Shown piece after piece: positions 51,801 to 64,000 of a stretch of DNA of 64,000 bases. Position 1 is the stretch's first letter; the number at the start of each line of letters is the position of its first letter. The translations under genes and the position numbers were made by a program. The notes under the pieces are model-generated. The model saw nothing but the letters and a program-made list of their open reading frames with translations, searched no databases and had not been told where the DNA came from. This DNA comes from Tenodera sinensis (Eukaryota; Arthropoda; Insecta; Mantodea; Mantidae), in the NCBI GenBank assembly GCA_030765045.1, contig CM060964.1, forward strand, positions 171,272,719 to 171,336,718, given 5' to 3'.

Positions 51801-54018
51801 CCACCACACCACACACATACCATACACACACCGCCATACACAGACACACCTTCACATCACACCACCACCACACATACCATACACACACCGCCACACACAG
51901 ACGTACCACCACGCACACACCGCCACACACATACTACACACAAACCACACCATACACACACCACCACACACAGACAGATCACCACACTAATACCACACAC
52001 ACACCAATCCATACACACACAGACACACCACCACGCCCACACCGCCACACACATACCACATACACACACCACACCATACGCACACCGCCACACACATACC
52101 ACACACACACACCACACCATACACACACCGCCACACTCACAGACACACCACCACGCACGTACCATACACACCACACCATACCATACACACATCGCCACAC
52201 ACAGACACACACCGCCACACACATACCACACACACCACACCATACACACACCGCCACCCACAGACACACCACCACGCCACACCATACACACACAGACGCA
52301 CACCGCCACACACAGACACACCACCACGCCACACCATACACACACCGCCACACACAGACACACCACCACGCCACAACATACACACACCGCCACACACAGA
52401 CACACCACCACGCCACACCATACACACACCGCCACACACAGACACACAAGCAGGCCCCACTCACACACACGGCCAAACACACCGCCGCACAAACACATAC
52501 ACCGCCACACACATACCACACACACCACACTATGCACACCGCCACACACGCACACACCGCCACACACACCACACCATACAATACACACACCGCCACACAC
52601 ACCACACACACCACACACACACTGCCACACACACGCACACACCACACACACCACACCATACCATACACACACTGCCACACACAGACACACTGCCACACAC
52701 ACCGCCACACACACGCACACACCTCACACACCACACACACCGCCACACACACCACACACACCGCCACACACACCACACACACCACGCACACACTGCCACA
52801 CACATTCCACACACACCACACCATACCATACACACCACACACACACACACCACACACACTCCGCCACACACACCACACGCACCACACACACTGCCACACA
52901 CACACCGCCGCACAAGCACATACACCGCCACAGACAACACCACACACACCACACACACCGCCACACACACCACACTCACGCACCACACACACTCGCCACA
53001 CTCACACACCGCCACACCACTACACCCACCGCCACACACACACAGCACACACACACCGCCACACACACACTGCTGCACAGCCACACAAACCGCCACACAC
53101 ACACACACACACACTGCCGCACAGACACATACACCGCCACACACACACCACCACACAGTGCCACACACCGCTCACACGCACACCGCCACACACACACACA
53201 CACTGCCGCACAGACACACACACCGCCACACACACACCACAACACACTGCCACACACCGCTCACACGCACACCGACACACACACACACACACACACACTG
53301 CCGCACAGACACACACACCGCCACACACACACACACACCACCAGGCACCGCCACACACCGCTCACACACACACCGCCACACACACACACTGCCGCACAGA
53401 CACACACACCGCCACACACACACCGCCACACACACACACACCTCCAGACACCGCCACACATCGCTCACACACACCGCCACACCCACGCCAAACACACACC
53501 GCCAGAGGCACACCACACACACCACACACACACCGCCACACACAATGCCGCACAGACACACCGCCACACACACACTGCCGCTCAGACACGCACACCGCCA
53601 CCAACACACACACCGCCACCACACACTGCCACACACACCACCAAAGACACCGCCACACACCGCTCACACGCACACCGCCACACGCACACCAAACACACAG
53701 CGCTCACACGCACTTCGCCACACGCACACCAAACACACACTACCACAGGCACACCACACACACCACCAAACACACCGCCACACCCACTCCACACCACACA
53801 CACACCACACACACCATCACACACACCACCACACACACCACCAGACATACCACCGCACAGACCGCCACACAAACACCGCCACACGCACACCAGTCCACAC
53901 AGACACCACCACACACACCACACACCCCCACAGGCACACCACACACCGCCACACACACACCGCCACACAGACACCGCCACACACACCGTGAAACACAGAC
54001 CACACCGCCAAACGCACT
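48867..54018. repeat. CA-rich minisatellite array, third block
   Basis: Same family. At 48.87-49.67 kb the units are very regular, with CCGCCACACATCGCCACACACC combinations. About 51.6-52.96 kb resembles 41.45-42.6 kb, with the shared rare variant AAGCAGGCCCCACTC near 42,148 and 52,448. Beyond 53 kb the units shift to CACTGCCGCACAGACACAC with occasional GCTCACACGCAC. Confidence 0.95.
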
Positions 54019-54042
54019 GCGTGGTGTGGTGAGTGCGTGGCG
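54006..54042. repeat. Inverted junction where the array changes strand
   Basis: CGCCA-A-ACGCACT (54006-54018) and AGTGCGT-GGCG (54032-54042) are inverted arms around a 13-base loop. Left of it the plus strand is CA-rich; right of it the array reads as TG-rich reverse complement. This is a fold-back or inversion boundary. Confidence 0.8.
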
Positions 54043-54192
54043 GTGTGTGTGTGTATGTGTGTGTGAGTGTGTGGTGTGGTGTGGTGTGGTGTGCCTGTGT
54101 GTTATGTAGCGGTGTGTGTGTGGTGGTGTGTGTCTGTGGTGGTGTGTGTATGGTGTGTGTGGTGTGTGGTGTGTGTGTGTATGTGGACTGTT

Positions 54193-54227
<35 letters not shown>

Positions 54228-54446
54228 GCTTGCCCCATTCCATATGAATACTACATGCTTGAATTTATTTATTTACATAAAAATTACATTTTATATGTAC
54301 ATGTACATATTGTTGGTGATGTTCTATTTGAACATTTATATCTTTATTTACCTCTAATTTTTTATCTACCTTAGTCTAATTGAGTACTTCATAAATCTAG
54401 TACTTATCATATAGTGAAACGCAAATGTGTGGACTGTGTGTGGTGT

Positions 54447-54503
<57 letters not shown>

Positions 54504-55130
54504 ACTGTGTGGACTGTGTGGGTATTTGTGGTGATGTGCGTCTGGCGGTGTGTGTGTGTGTGGTGTGAGGCGCTGTGTGTGATGTGTGTGTGTGGACTGT
54601 GTGTGTTTTATGAGGCGGTGTGTGTGTGTGATGTGTGTGGCGGTGTGTGTGGTGTTAGGCGGTGTGTGTGATGTGTGTGGTGTGTGGTGATGTGGTGGTG
54701 TGTGTGGTGTGAGGCGGTGTCTGTGATGTGTGTGTGGACTGTGTGTGGTGTGGTGTGTGTGTGGTGTGTGTGTGTGGTGTGTGTGTGTGTGTGTGTGTGG
54801 TGTGTGTGGTGTGGTGTGGTGTGTCTGTGTGTGATGTAGCGGTGTGTCTGTGGTGGTGTGTGTGTGATGTGTGTGGTGTGTGTGTGGTGTGTGGTGATGT
54901 GGTGGTGTGTGTGGTGTGAGGCGGTGTGTGTGATGTGTGTGTGTGTGGTGTGGTGTGTGTGTGGTGTGTGGTGATGTGGTGGTGTGTGTGGTGTGAGGCG
55001 GTGTGTGTGATGTGTGTGTGTGTGTGTGTGGTGTGGTGTGTGTGTGGTGTGAGCCGGTGTGTCTGTGGCTGTGTATGTGGCGGTCTGTGAGGTGGTGTGT
55101 GTGTGGTGTGTGTGTGATGTGGTGTACTGT
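54019..55130. repeat. TG-rich inverted array and (GT)n
   Basis: Reverse-complement-type units (GTGGTGTG, GGCGGTGTGTG) with pure GT runs near 54450-54500. It is interrupted by a retrocopy at 54192-54427. No gene seen. Confidence 0.93.
54192..54427 (-). mobile_element. Poly(A)-tailed retrocopy inside the TG array
   Basis: An unrelated AT-rich 236-bp insert, starting on the plus strand with a 31-base T run (54194-54224), that is a poly(A) tail on the minus strand. It is flanked by TGTGGACTGT at 54182-54191 and 54428-54437. AATAAA hexamers on the minus strand lie about 40-50 bp before the tail. It looks like the 3' end of an mRNA or SINE copied by LINE machinery; no coding sequence is recognised. 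The flanking motif also occurs elsewhere in the array, so the duplication is not certain. Confidence 0.65.
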
Positions 55131-56165
55131 GCGGTCAAATAGGTCGATGATTTCGCTGTGATTTTTCGTCTCCTTTCCAGATATTCGTAAACGTTATTAC
55201 CTTAGTGCGTGTTCTATAATCTCATGGCTCTCGCGCCTGATACTGTGCATTTGGTTTGCTTTTCTTTGGTACTTGTTCACCATCCTGAAGCTATGTCAGG
55301 GTTCACCGCGCCAAGATTATCTTCGTCCTCAGGTCGACTCCCGTAAGTGTGTAATGATAGCTCCATTACCAACATGCGTCATCCTGCTACACCTTCGGTC
55401 CACTCTTGTGCAACTACTTCCAAGTGTAATCTCGACGATTCTTTTGACTTAACCTCCGTCAGTGGAGAGTTTTCAAACACCGAGCAAGAGGTTAACGGTA
55501 ACCACTGCACGGGTTCGTCAGAATATGTTGTTGATCTGCCATCCGTCAACAACAGGTATGCAGCCTTAGAAACAATGGACGAAGATCCTCATACTCCTAC
55601 TGTTTCTGGAGAAACCTCCAAGGTATCCCCCCTACCTTTCTTCACGATGTCAATCATTATCGTGGCTGACCTCACTCACACAATGAATTTACTACACAGC
55701 AGCGCGAAGCGGTGCTCAAAATCAACACCATTACAACTGCCGGTTTTTGTTCTGTCACCAAATTCCTTGACGAAGCCCGATTGCCTTACCTCACATTTCA
55801 GGATCCGTGAAGCAAACGTTTTGAGATTGTGTTCCGAGATGTTTCCCTTTCTTTTACCGACGAAGAAGTGCGCCAGGAGTTAATAGGCCAACACTTACCG
55901 ATTAGAAAAGTGCACTTGTTTCATAAAAACAAACAACCCATGCCACTTTTAAGTCAAGTGTCTGCAACATGTGGTTACCTCTGTGGAACATCGTCGGAAA
56001 TCTTCCCTCAGTCTTCAGTGAACCAACTGTTAACGGTATGGCCACATTAAGAATTTCTGTAATCTACCTTCACGATGCATGAAATGTCCTAAAAGTCACC
56101 ACTTCTCAGCGTGTCCGAAGTCTAAGGCTGTGTGCCACCTTGATGTGTGAACTGCGATAGTGCGC
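55131..56165 (+). pseudogene. Decayed ORF1 (gag-like) of a Jockey/CR1-type LINE
   Basis: Fragments in two or more frames. The first (55347-55650) is Ser/Thr-rich. Later reading switches to FRDVSLSFTDEEVRQEL and then, in another frame, to a zinc knuckle CMKCPKSHHFSAC (about 56,075-56,115). Frameshifts and stops separate them. ORF1 proteins of Jockey-like LINEs bind RNA through such knuckles. Confidence 0.6.
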
Positions 56166-56228
56166 AATGGATCGCAGATGAAAAGGCGAAATTATTAAAA
56201 GTGGCGAGCGAAAAACAATTCTTAGGGT

Positions 56229-56345
56229 GTATGATTATTTAAAGAAAAAGAACCCCGGACACAGTGACTCGATTATTGTTAGTGAACTTCATAAGGCGAC
56301 TGGTGTAAGTAGACCTACATTTTTTTTATTAAGAAAAGAATGTAA
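56229..56345 (+). pseudogene. Helix-turn-helix-like fragment
   Basis: One frame reads VYDYLKKKNPGHSDS, then VSELHKATGVSRPTFFLL, the look of a DNA-binding HTH from a transposase-type insect repeat family. It starts after a stop and runs out at 56365. It may be a separate insertion between the two LINE ORFs. Confidence 0.35.
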
Positions 56346-56395
56346 AAAGGGTAAGGGTTTATTCTAAGGGTTTATTATAGGGTTTATTATAAGGT

Positions 56396-57333
<938 letters not shown>

Positions 57334-57676
57334 AACCTGGTTGTGAGCAAACGCGGTAATCACATTGGCGCAACATACGTGGCAACGCCGCGCTGATTCT
57401 CCATAAGAGCCATTGTGCCTTCATAACGTGAAAACTCCTATAGAACGCCAACGGCATTAAGTTGAAACGTCAAAGTTTTCTTGAGCTTCTATCCCGACAC
57501 AATATTGATGTTGCTTGTATCTCTGAAACACATATCGCTGCTACTGACAAGTTTAGTTTACCAGGATAGAAGATCTACAGAGAAGATCGAGTAGCAGTTG
57601 TTGCTTCTGGTGGCGTCACTATTCTCATTAAGCGTAATCTCCCGCATCACCTACTTTTCCTACCTACACCGCTTAA

Positions 57677-57732
57677 AGGGCGCTGATGACCTAGAAGTTG
57701 AGCGCCCTTAAACCAAATCCAATCCAATCCAA
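57677..57732 (+). mobile_element. 56-bp SINE 3' end with hairpin
   Basis: The insert is flanked by TACACCGCTTAA at 57665-57676 and 57733-57744. It contains AGGGCGCT and AGCGCCCT as inverted arms (an almost perfect stem) and ends with (AATCC)n. It is a strongly 5'-truncated SINE copy. Confidence 0.8.
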
Positions 57733-57828
57733 TACACCGCTTAATCTCGAGGCCTGCGCGGTTAAGCTTTCTCTTAACGCCAGTGAACGCCTCACTGTTA
57801 TAACTGCTTACAAACCTCCGTCGAACGT

Positions 57829-58070
57829 TGTTGTTGTTGTTGTAGTGTTTAACGCCCGCTTTTACTACTACGGCACCGCAGGCGGTGACACTGATGATAC
57901 ATGAAGATGGAGCACCGGTGGAATGAGATGGCGGGGGAAACCGGAGTACCCGGAGAAAACCCGCCCTGACGCCGCTTCGTCCACCACGAATACCACATGC
58001 GGGTCCCTGGGATCGAACCCGGGCCGCCTAGGTGGTAGGCGAGCGCGCTAACCGCTCGGCCACGGCGCCG
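57829..58070 (-). mobile_element. tRNA-derived SINE, full length
   Basis: Flanked by a 14-bp duplication CCTCCGTCGAACGT (57815-57828 and 58071-58084). On the minus strand the head has an A box (TGGCCGAGCGGTTAGCGC) and a B box (GGTTCGATCCC), a tRNA-like promoter for RNA polymerase III, followed by a tRNA-unrelated body and an (AAC)n tail next to 57829. It is a retroposon and not a functional tRNA gene. Confidence 0.9.
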
Positions 58071-58985
58071 CCTCCGTCGAACGTGTTGACCACTCAGGAC
58101 TTCCAGGTTCTATATAATTTACGTCTTATCCTGTCCTGCTGCTCGGCGATCTTAACAGCAAGAATGAATCATGGGGTTCCCGAGTTACTTCTAATGGTCG
58201 CCGCCTACAACAGGCTACGGATAACTATTGTTCTCATGTTTTGGCTGCAAATGTTCACACCTACTAGTCCTACAACCCCAGAATCTTGCCAGCTATTCTC
58301 GATATAGCGTTGTTGAAGACTTTCACTCAACCACATACCTTGACTGCCTTACCCGAATTGGATTCGGATCGCCATCCTGTAGTGGCAACCTTTCAGATCA
58401 CTAGACCAATTTCTCCGTTTTTCCCTTAATACAAGAACGCGTTAACTGGGAAAACTTCCGTCGTCGTTCAGATGCCCTTCTACACCCTAAACTTTCACTT
58501 CAAACTGTGACCGATGCTGACCATGTGATTCAAGATTTCGCCTGCAGTATTGTTCTAGCTGTACGGTTAACACACTCCGCTCCACGTCACAACCTTCGGC
58601 ACACACATTTCATGATGCTCTTCCTGTGGAAGCTCTACGCTTGATACGGCTAAGAACCACTTGCGCCGTCTATGGCAACATCAGCGGCAACCCCGGTAAC
58701 GCTCTCCTTTCAACCAGTTAATACGACAAGCTAAAGCTGCTCTTGATCATCATCGCTTCATGAGCTACCAGCGCCATGTTTCTTCCATTTCGCCATTGGG
58801 TCATTCCCATTGGAAGGAAACCAAGCATATTCTCCGAGAGCTCACAGTAACTCCGCCATCGAAGAACGCCGGTAGACACTATGTAAGTCACAATATTTAT
58901 CCCATTTATCCAATACTGAAATCCTGCTTCAAGTGCTCCGTCATGAAAAGCTTAAACCTGTCCGAGAAATTACAGCGTTTGTCTT

Positions 58986-59585
58986 GACTAAGTCCATCGG
59001 AGTACATTTCTGTATTCAGCATTGCATAATTATTATCCTACACATCATAAACAGGTACAATTATTTAAGAGCCCTTAAAGATTGTGATAAATGGCACATT
59101 ACATAAGTATTGGATAAATGTGAGATTTAAATAAACCTTCAGCCAATTGTTAAATTGTCCATAAATATCCTGGCTGGTGACTGTCATAATTTGTGTTCAG
59201 CTACTTAGAATGCTACCACTTACTTGTCAGTTTGTCAGTTAACATATCACTTTTACATGACGCTATTTTTTTCTCTGAGGGAACGATATCCCGCAATGGT
59301 GTTTAACCGCACTATTTTCTTTTCACTCGAAATCCACAAACCACTGGCACTTTGGTCGCTGTTTGCAGTTATACATGTTCGTTTTCCTTCTTAATTGCTA
59401 TGCACATACGTGAACATTTATTAGCTTATCTACTAGCAAGCAAGTATGACACTTCAGTTGGTTGATATTTTACTATAATTATTTACCTGTTTACAGCATT
59501 TGCAGCCGCTATTAATTTAAGTGGGATCATCATTGTTGGGGTTCGCATTACTATCAATGTTATTCCTCTTATGTGACATTCCATG
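58986..59585. other. Unassigned sequence
   Basis: 600 bp of ordinary AT-moderate DNA between the LINE remnant and the mariner-like copy. No ORF, repeat or RNA gene recognised. Confidence 0.7.
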
Positions 59586-59589
59586 CATA

Positions 59590-60473
59590 TACAGCATGTC
59601 CCAAAAAGACACCGACAACGCTTAGTATGTTGTGTAGGACAGCAAACTGATCGGTTTTAAGATAGGAAGCCCTGTCCGGAAATACACGGTTTGGACGCTG
59701 TAGCGCATCGAAGTATGAGATGGGTGTACGTTCACATTTCGTCAATAAATTCAACACCGAGCTGTCTACATTACAAATGGGCTTCGAACTGTGTACCTCC
59801 TGTGTCATTGCAGAGCCTATATCCGCGGTGGCGAGCCTCATGCACATGATCCAATACGTGCGATTGCCTTTGAAGATTTTCGATTCTTCCATGGACTCGA
59901 GCCATAAGGTCCTCCACTGACGTTGCAAAAGTGCCATACACCATACTCTCCATAGAACTCCACAGAAAATAGTCAATAGGTGTCAGATCTAGTGGCCGTG
60001 TTGGCCATGGAATTGGCCCCCCTCTGCCAATCTATAGATTTGGATATGCGACGTTGAGATGATTCCGTACATTTACATCAAAGTGTGCTGGAGTTCATAT
60101 CGACCATTTCAGCAGCTGGCGCGTGTCGCACTGGTGTTAAAAACGTTTCTGTACTGAAACTACACAAGTAATGCAGTAGGATGCGCACCAAGGAGGAATG
60201 TAGTGTATCGCATCAATGTTATTATGCTCAGGTCGTTAATGCCAGTACACAGATGGTTAAAGGGTTGCATTCCTTCCGTATTAAGATACCAAAACGAATG
60301 TTAAAAAAACTGTCAAAACCGTTCGTCCTCAAACTTCGACGCCTTCAAGCACCCAAAACATGCATTTCCGGACAGGGGCTCCTTTTTGAAAACCGATCAG
60401 TTTGCCATCCCGCTTAACATACTAAGCGTTGTCGGTGTTTTTTTTTTTTTTTTGGGGGGGGGGGCACCCAGTA
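59590..60473 (-). mobile_element. Deleted mariner-like element
   Basis: Inverted ends of about 100 bp: the left starts TACAGCATGTCCC and continues ACACCGACAACGCTTAG; the right carries CTAAGCGTTGTCGGTGT and ends CACCCAGTA. TA lies on both sides, the mariner/Tc1 target. The interior on the minus strand retains transposase pieces (GRGGPIPWP region near 60,010-60,030; ESMVYGTFATSVEDLMARV near 59,910-59,960). An A/G-run (TTTT then GGGG) expanded next to the right end. It is non-functional. Confidence 0.75.
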
Positions 60474-60799
60474 TATATAGGTTGTTTCGAAACGATACCG
60501 AACAAATATAGCCGTTTCGTAGTTTATAACTTAACTAGTCCGAATTTTGATGTCGCAGCTTCGAAATTCTTTTAAGTATAATGTTATGCAGTATTAAATA
60601 TTACTTTATTTTGTGACTAGGCAGCGCAGGAACCACTGGTGTGCGAACCTCAAATGTCACTGGAACGCACCGGCCACGAAAACAAAAGCATTACTCCTTG
60701 CTCGTTATCAGTGACCCTGCTTAGCTTTCAGGTAATGGGCCAAAGGGCAGTTATTTGTGCAAAAGTCGACTAATAACTCGGACAGTTCCAAGGTTGCTC

Positions 60800-61780
60800 T
60801 TCAGTGTAAAATTACGCATACAGTCCTAACAGAGCGCTATGCGAACGCCGAAATGACGGATATGGTCTTGATGTATGGAAGAGCTGAAGGGATTTAAGCG
60901 AACGCACATCGGATGCATCAAGAACCATTTTTTAATCGACCTGTCCCTCATCATGACACATTTATGGCAATAGAGCAGTGCTTAAGGGAATCTGGTAACT
61001 TCAGACCACGGCTGTATGACACGGGACGCAATAGGTCTGTGAGGACGGTGCTGTTTGAAGAGCAAGTGCTTAAAATAGGGAGCACCGGAAGGAAGGAATA
61101 GGAAGGAAGCACCGATGTTTGCTGCAGAAATGCGATACCGATCCGAATTTTACAAAGTAAACTTTATTCACGGACAAAGAGCAACTGACCAGAGATGGGC
61201 TAACTACAGTGTACAATCAGAATTATGGGCCGAAGAAAATCCGCAGCGTTTCATTGGAAGAGGACACCAGCATCGATAAAGTACTGAGGAGGTATAGTCT
61301 CAGATTCTCCTATTGGACCATACCTGTTACCTGGAAACCTAGTTGGCCCGAAGTATCTCACTTTTCTGAGAACTGTTTGCCAGGAATGTTGGAATCCGTT
61401 CCTTTAGAAAGAAGGCAAAGCATGATGTATCAACATGACAGCGCGGCCCCACATTTTTTCCTGGAGGTTCGGAAATATTTGAATTCTGTATTCCCAAACA
61501 AATGGATCGGTCGTGGGGGTCCCATCCCTTGGCCACCTCGATACCCGGATCTTTCACCAGTCGACTTCTACTTGTGGGGAGACTTGAAATCTTTAGTGTA
61601 TGCAACAGCCATACCATTAGAAGTGGAGCTGGTAGCCAGAATTCATGCTGCATGGGAAGAACTGAGTTCAAACCCAGCAGTTTGTACGTCGAGTGGATAT
61701 GTCACTTTTACGAAGATGTCAGCCAGTTTGAGCATTTGCTTTAATGTTATAAATGGAAATATTCAAGAGAACTTGTTCGA
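60800..61780 (+). pseudogene. Decayed mariner-like transposase with DUF4817-type N-terminus
   Basis: The N-terminal part reads AEMTDMVLMYGRAEG, then NRPVPHHDTFMAIEQCL (60,855-60,985). The C-terminal catalytic part reads MYQHDSAAPHFFLEVRKYL, then IGRGGPIPWPPRYPDLSPVDFYLW (61,420-61,580), the typical insect DDE-superfamily ending. Frameshifts and a stop separate the two. Terminal repeats were not located. Confidence 0.7.
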
Positions 61781-61874
61781 GTATCTCCAAGAATGCACTA
61801 ATTTAGTTTCATTAACAATGTGTATTGTAAAAATAGTTACATCAATGATAACATTTAGCTCCAACTCTCATTAA

Positions 61875-62204
61875 CATGTATGTTCTTTACGAAAACAACA
61901 CATCTCTTCGCATAAGGCAATTTTTCCTGGCGTCTTTTCAACTACTTAGCCCTGTTCATTCCTTATAAATGGAATGTTTACTCCACGTTCGCTTCTAACT
62001 ATTCTTAGGTTTCTGTTTACGAAACCAAGTCTGGCTTTCAGCGTGTCACATGTCACAGCCTAATAGGAAAACAACTTAAATTGAGTACCATGAGGGATGT
62101 TATTTCAATGTTACAAGCTCCTGTATGTATTGTGATATAAGTGTTAGCTAAGTATTAGCATTTATAAAGTCCATTGCGACAAATAACTAATGAATATACC
62201 TTTG
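61875..62204. other. Unassigned sequence
   Basis: 330 bp between the transposase remnant and the gag remnant. Nothing recognised. Confidence 0.65.
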
Positions 62205-64000
62205 CATAGTTTCTATTCTTGGGGATTTGGCAATTTCTGCTTCCGACGCGTTGGAATGCTGCTAAAGTATCTCCCGTTCTTAATGTTTCTATAATGGATT
62301 CCTTTGTCCGCGTATTGTTAAATACCTGGAGATTGCTCCATACAGCCTCGTTATTACACGATACGAGACCATTTAGTAGTTTCCCTGTTGCTTGCGACTG
62401 GAATTCTCTTGCCCCACGTTAACCGTTAGGTGACTCTCAGTTCTCCTTCCATTTCCAGCGGTCTGGGGTTCGTAACTTCCACTCTCGGAATGACTCGGTG
62501 AACTGTTCCTGCTGTCTGTTCCCCGTCCATTTCTATGGTAGTCGTATTGGGTTCTGTTTCGGCAGCGATAATCTCGTGCTCGCTCGCGATGTTGCCAGTT
62601 TTTAAATCGCGGGCTGGAGTAATTAAAGTTGACGCGAAGTTCCCGGGTTCGCGTGTGTTATCGGCTATTTATATTGTTCCAGTTGTGGTTTTCACACCCT
62701 CTTCGGCAGCCACCAGAGTTAGGTACTTCGGGTTTGTATCTCTCTCAAGTATTTTGAAATCTGCGGCCCCGGTCCAAGTTTAGTGGTCTGGTGCCCCGGT
62801 CCTCTGAAAATTCTGCCACATATTAAATGTCGGTTCATCCCTGCTGAACTCGTTGACGTGGCCTACATTCCCGGGACTATACTGAAATTCCTGGTTGTTA
62901 TTTTCGAATGCCGATATTAATTCGATTATTTCAATTAGTTTTCGGCTTAGCTACTATTAAGTAGTACCTTATTCGTTCAGGAAAGTGTTGGCTAGTTAAA
63001 TTCATGAAATCTATCTCCCTGACAGGCGGTTCCATTAGTTCGCTCCGCTGCACCCACCACAATATATAATCGACCATTGTTTGGCCATTACAAATATCAT
63101 ACACTCCGTTACTTAAGCATGTCCGAATATGATTCTGATCTGTCGGGCTCCAATACCGCTTTAGAAAGGCATTTTTAAAATATTCATAACCCTGGACCTC
63201 GCCTAGCATTAACCTCAACCAATTCAGAGACCGATTGCGTAAGCCTTTTTTAACGAGACATTCCACGTTCGCTCCACTCGTGCCTTCATTACTATTAATA
63301 ATTACTACTACTTTCCGGATTGATCCTCTCAATTCGTCAATACTACACTCTGTCAATTCCACTCTTTTTGCAACTGTTAGAGGACTTGAATTTTGCTGCT
63401 TCATATTTTCCCTTAAACATTCGAGAATTTCAACTGACACCCTTCGGTCTTGCTCCATTATGAACTGTATTGCCCCTATTTCTTTTTGTACACCGCTTTC
63501 AATTTCATTTTGTTTCTGTGTAAGCTTATCACCGAGCCAACTAATGTCACCCTCAAGTTTTTCATGCAACAATTGATAGCTATTTTCCAGTTCCTTAGCA
63601 TTAGAAAAGATACCTTCCCTCACCTCACCTATATGTACTGCTACCTGCTTTCTAATCATATCGACTTCAGATTGTATTTTTTTAATGCCTCCGTGTGTTG
63701 AGCTAGTCCTTCGTTTAGGCGTGTTTCTAACCTAACACTATGGGCATCAATTTATTCCATCAATTTATTTCCTAATTGCCCTACCCTGCTGTTGTAATAA
63801 GGTGTTCTATGTTAGCAATTTGGCTTCTAGTTGTATAAGTTGGTTACTATGTTCTAGTAATTTAGCTTCTAATTTACTATTCTGTTCTTGTAGTTTACAG
63901 CTTAGCCTATCATCCTCTAACCCATTCTATGCTGCTAATAATTTTTCGAACATTGCTGTTGTCTGTGCTAAGGGAGTTGCTCCTAGTGATAATTACATTA
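62205..64000 (-). pseudogene. LTR-retrotransposon gag remnant
   Basis: The best frame is 63659-62931 (242 residues): a long amphipathic/coiled-coil N-terminal half, then YEYFKNAFLKRYWSPTDQ and FMNLTSQHFPERIRYYL, the pattern of Ty3/gypsy-like Gag in insects. Upstream, to the window end, heptad-like NSKLEAKLLEHSNQL continues in the same sense but with stops. Downstream (to 62205) readable Gag-like fragments persist with stops. The element runs off the window; no LTR or polymerase was identified. Confidence 0.6.

Larger units (their letters stand above)
57420..58985 (+). pseudogene. Decayed LINE ORF2, endonuclease part, with two SINE insertions
   Basis: The APE endonuclease start is readable (NIDVACISETHI, then ASGGVTILIKRNLP), then LLGDLNSKN...WGS near 58,140-58,180. 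Stops and frameshifts occur between them. After 58,430 the reading (VNWENFRRRSDALL, later ALDHHRFMSYQRHVSS) matches the linker before the RT domain; the RT itself is absent. It probably belongs with the ORF1 fragment upstream. Confidence 0.65.

Noticed and set aside
55347..55883. Intact 178-residue host gene
   Set aside because: The frame breaks where the LINE ORF1 signal continues in another frame, so it is part of a decayed element.
57998..58070. Functional tRNA gene on the minus strand
   Set aside because: A and B boxes are present, but the sequence continues into a SINE body and tail and is flanked by a target duplication.

Overview
This is eukaryotic, almost certainly insect, DNA. The evidence is GT-AG introns, TATA plus TCAGT-type initiators, arthropod-style mariner transposases, tRNA-derived SINEs, an R1-like non-LTR retrotransposon and a complete Polinton/Maverick. 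No host single-copy gene is visible. The window is a giant CA-rich minisatellite into which mobile elements have inserted. I cannot name the species.

Layout. 1-13541, 30388-44237 and 48867-54018 are one CA-rich minisatellite (44-45 bp units, themselves duplicated in kilobase blocks). At about 54.02 kb it switches to its reverse complement (TG-rich, to about 55.13 kb). Near-identical DNA ends and a perfect 6-bp target duplication (CGCCAC) define a 16,834-bp Polinton (adintovirus-like) at 13548-30381. A 5'-truncated R1-like non-LTR retrotransposon lies at 44246-48858 on the minus strand, with an 8-bp target duplication (CAGGCACA) and a (TTTA/TTTG)n tail. From 55.13 kb to the end there are layered, decayed elements: a Jockey/CR1-like LINE broken by a microsatellite and two SINE insertions, two mariner-like copies, and an LTR-retrotransposon gag.

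The Polinton looks complete and young: its genes are open and its terminal repeats nearly identical. It is organised as five transcription units. (1) Spliced protein-primed DNA polymerase B, plus strand. (2) ATPase then a fibre-like protein, minus. (3) A DUF8207-like protein then the integrase, minus, joined by an ATGA stop/start overlap. (4) Virion cassette, plus: a PLA2/membrane-active protein, adenain-like protease, penton-like minor capsid, a 50-residue basic protein and the double-jelly-roll major capsid protein, every junction overlapping. (5) A spliced cysteine-rich gene plus two short ORFs, minus. Facing units share back-to-back poly(A) signals, and two units diverge from a common promoter region. 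Each unit starts with a TATA box followed by a YAGT initiator, in four of five cases 33-34 bp downstream.

The most interesting points are: a canonical A_AAA_AAC slippery heptamer in exactly the right frame to join the PLA2 protein to a protease that has no AUG for its conserved N-terminal part; the four-intron-phase-matched exons of an unrecognised Cys-rich gene with a duplicated C/H motif; phage-tail-fibre-like triple repeats; duplicated 39-bp subterminal motifs around a C-rich tract in both Polinton ends; and a row of GG-TAT-CC hairpins in the retrotransposon 3' region.
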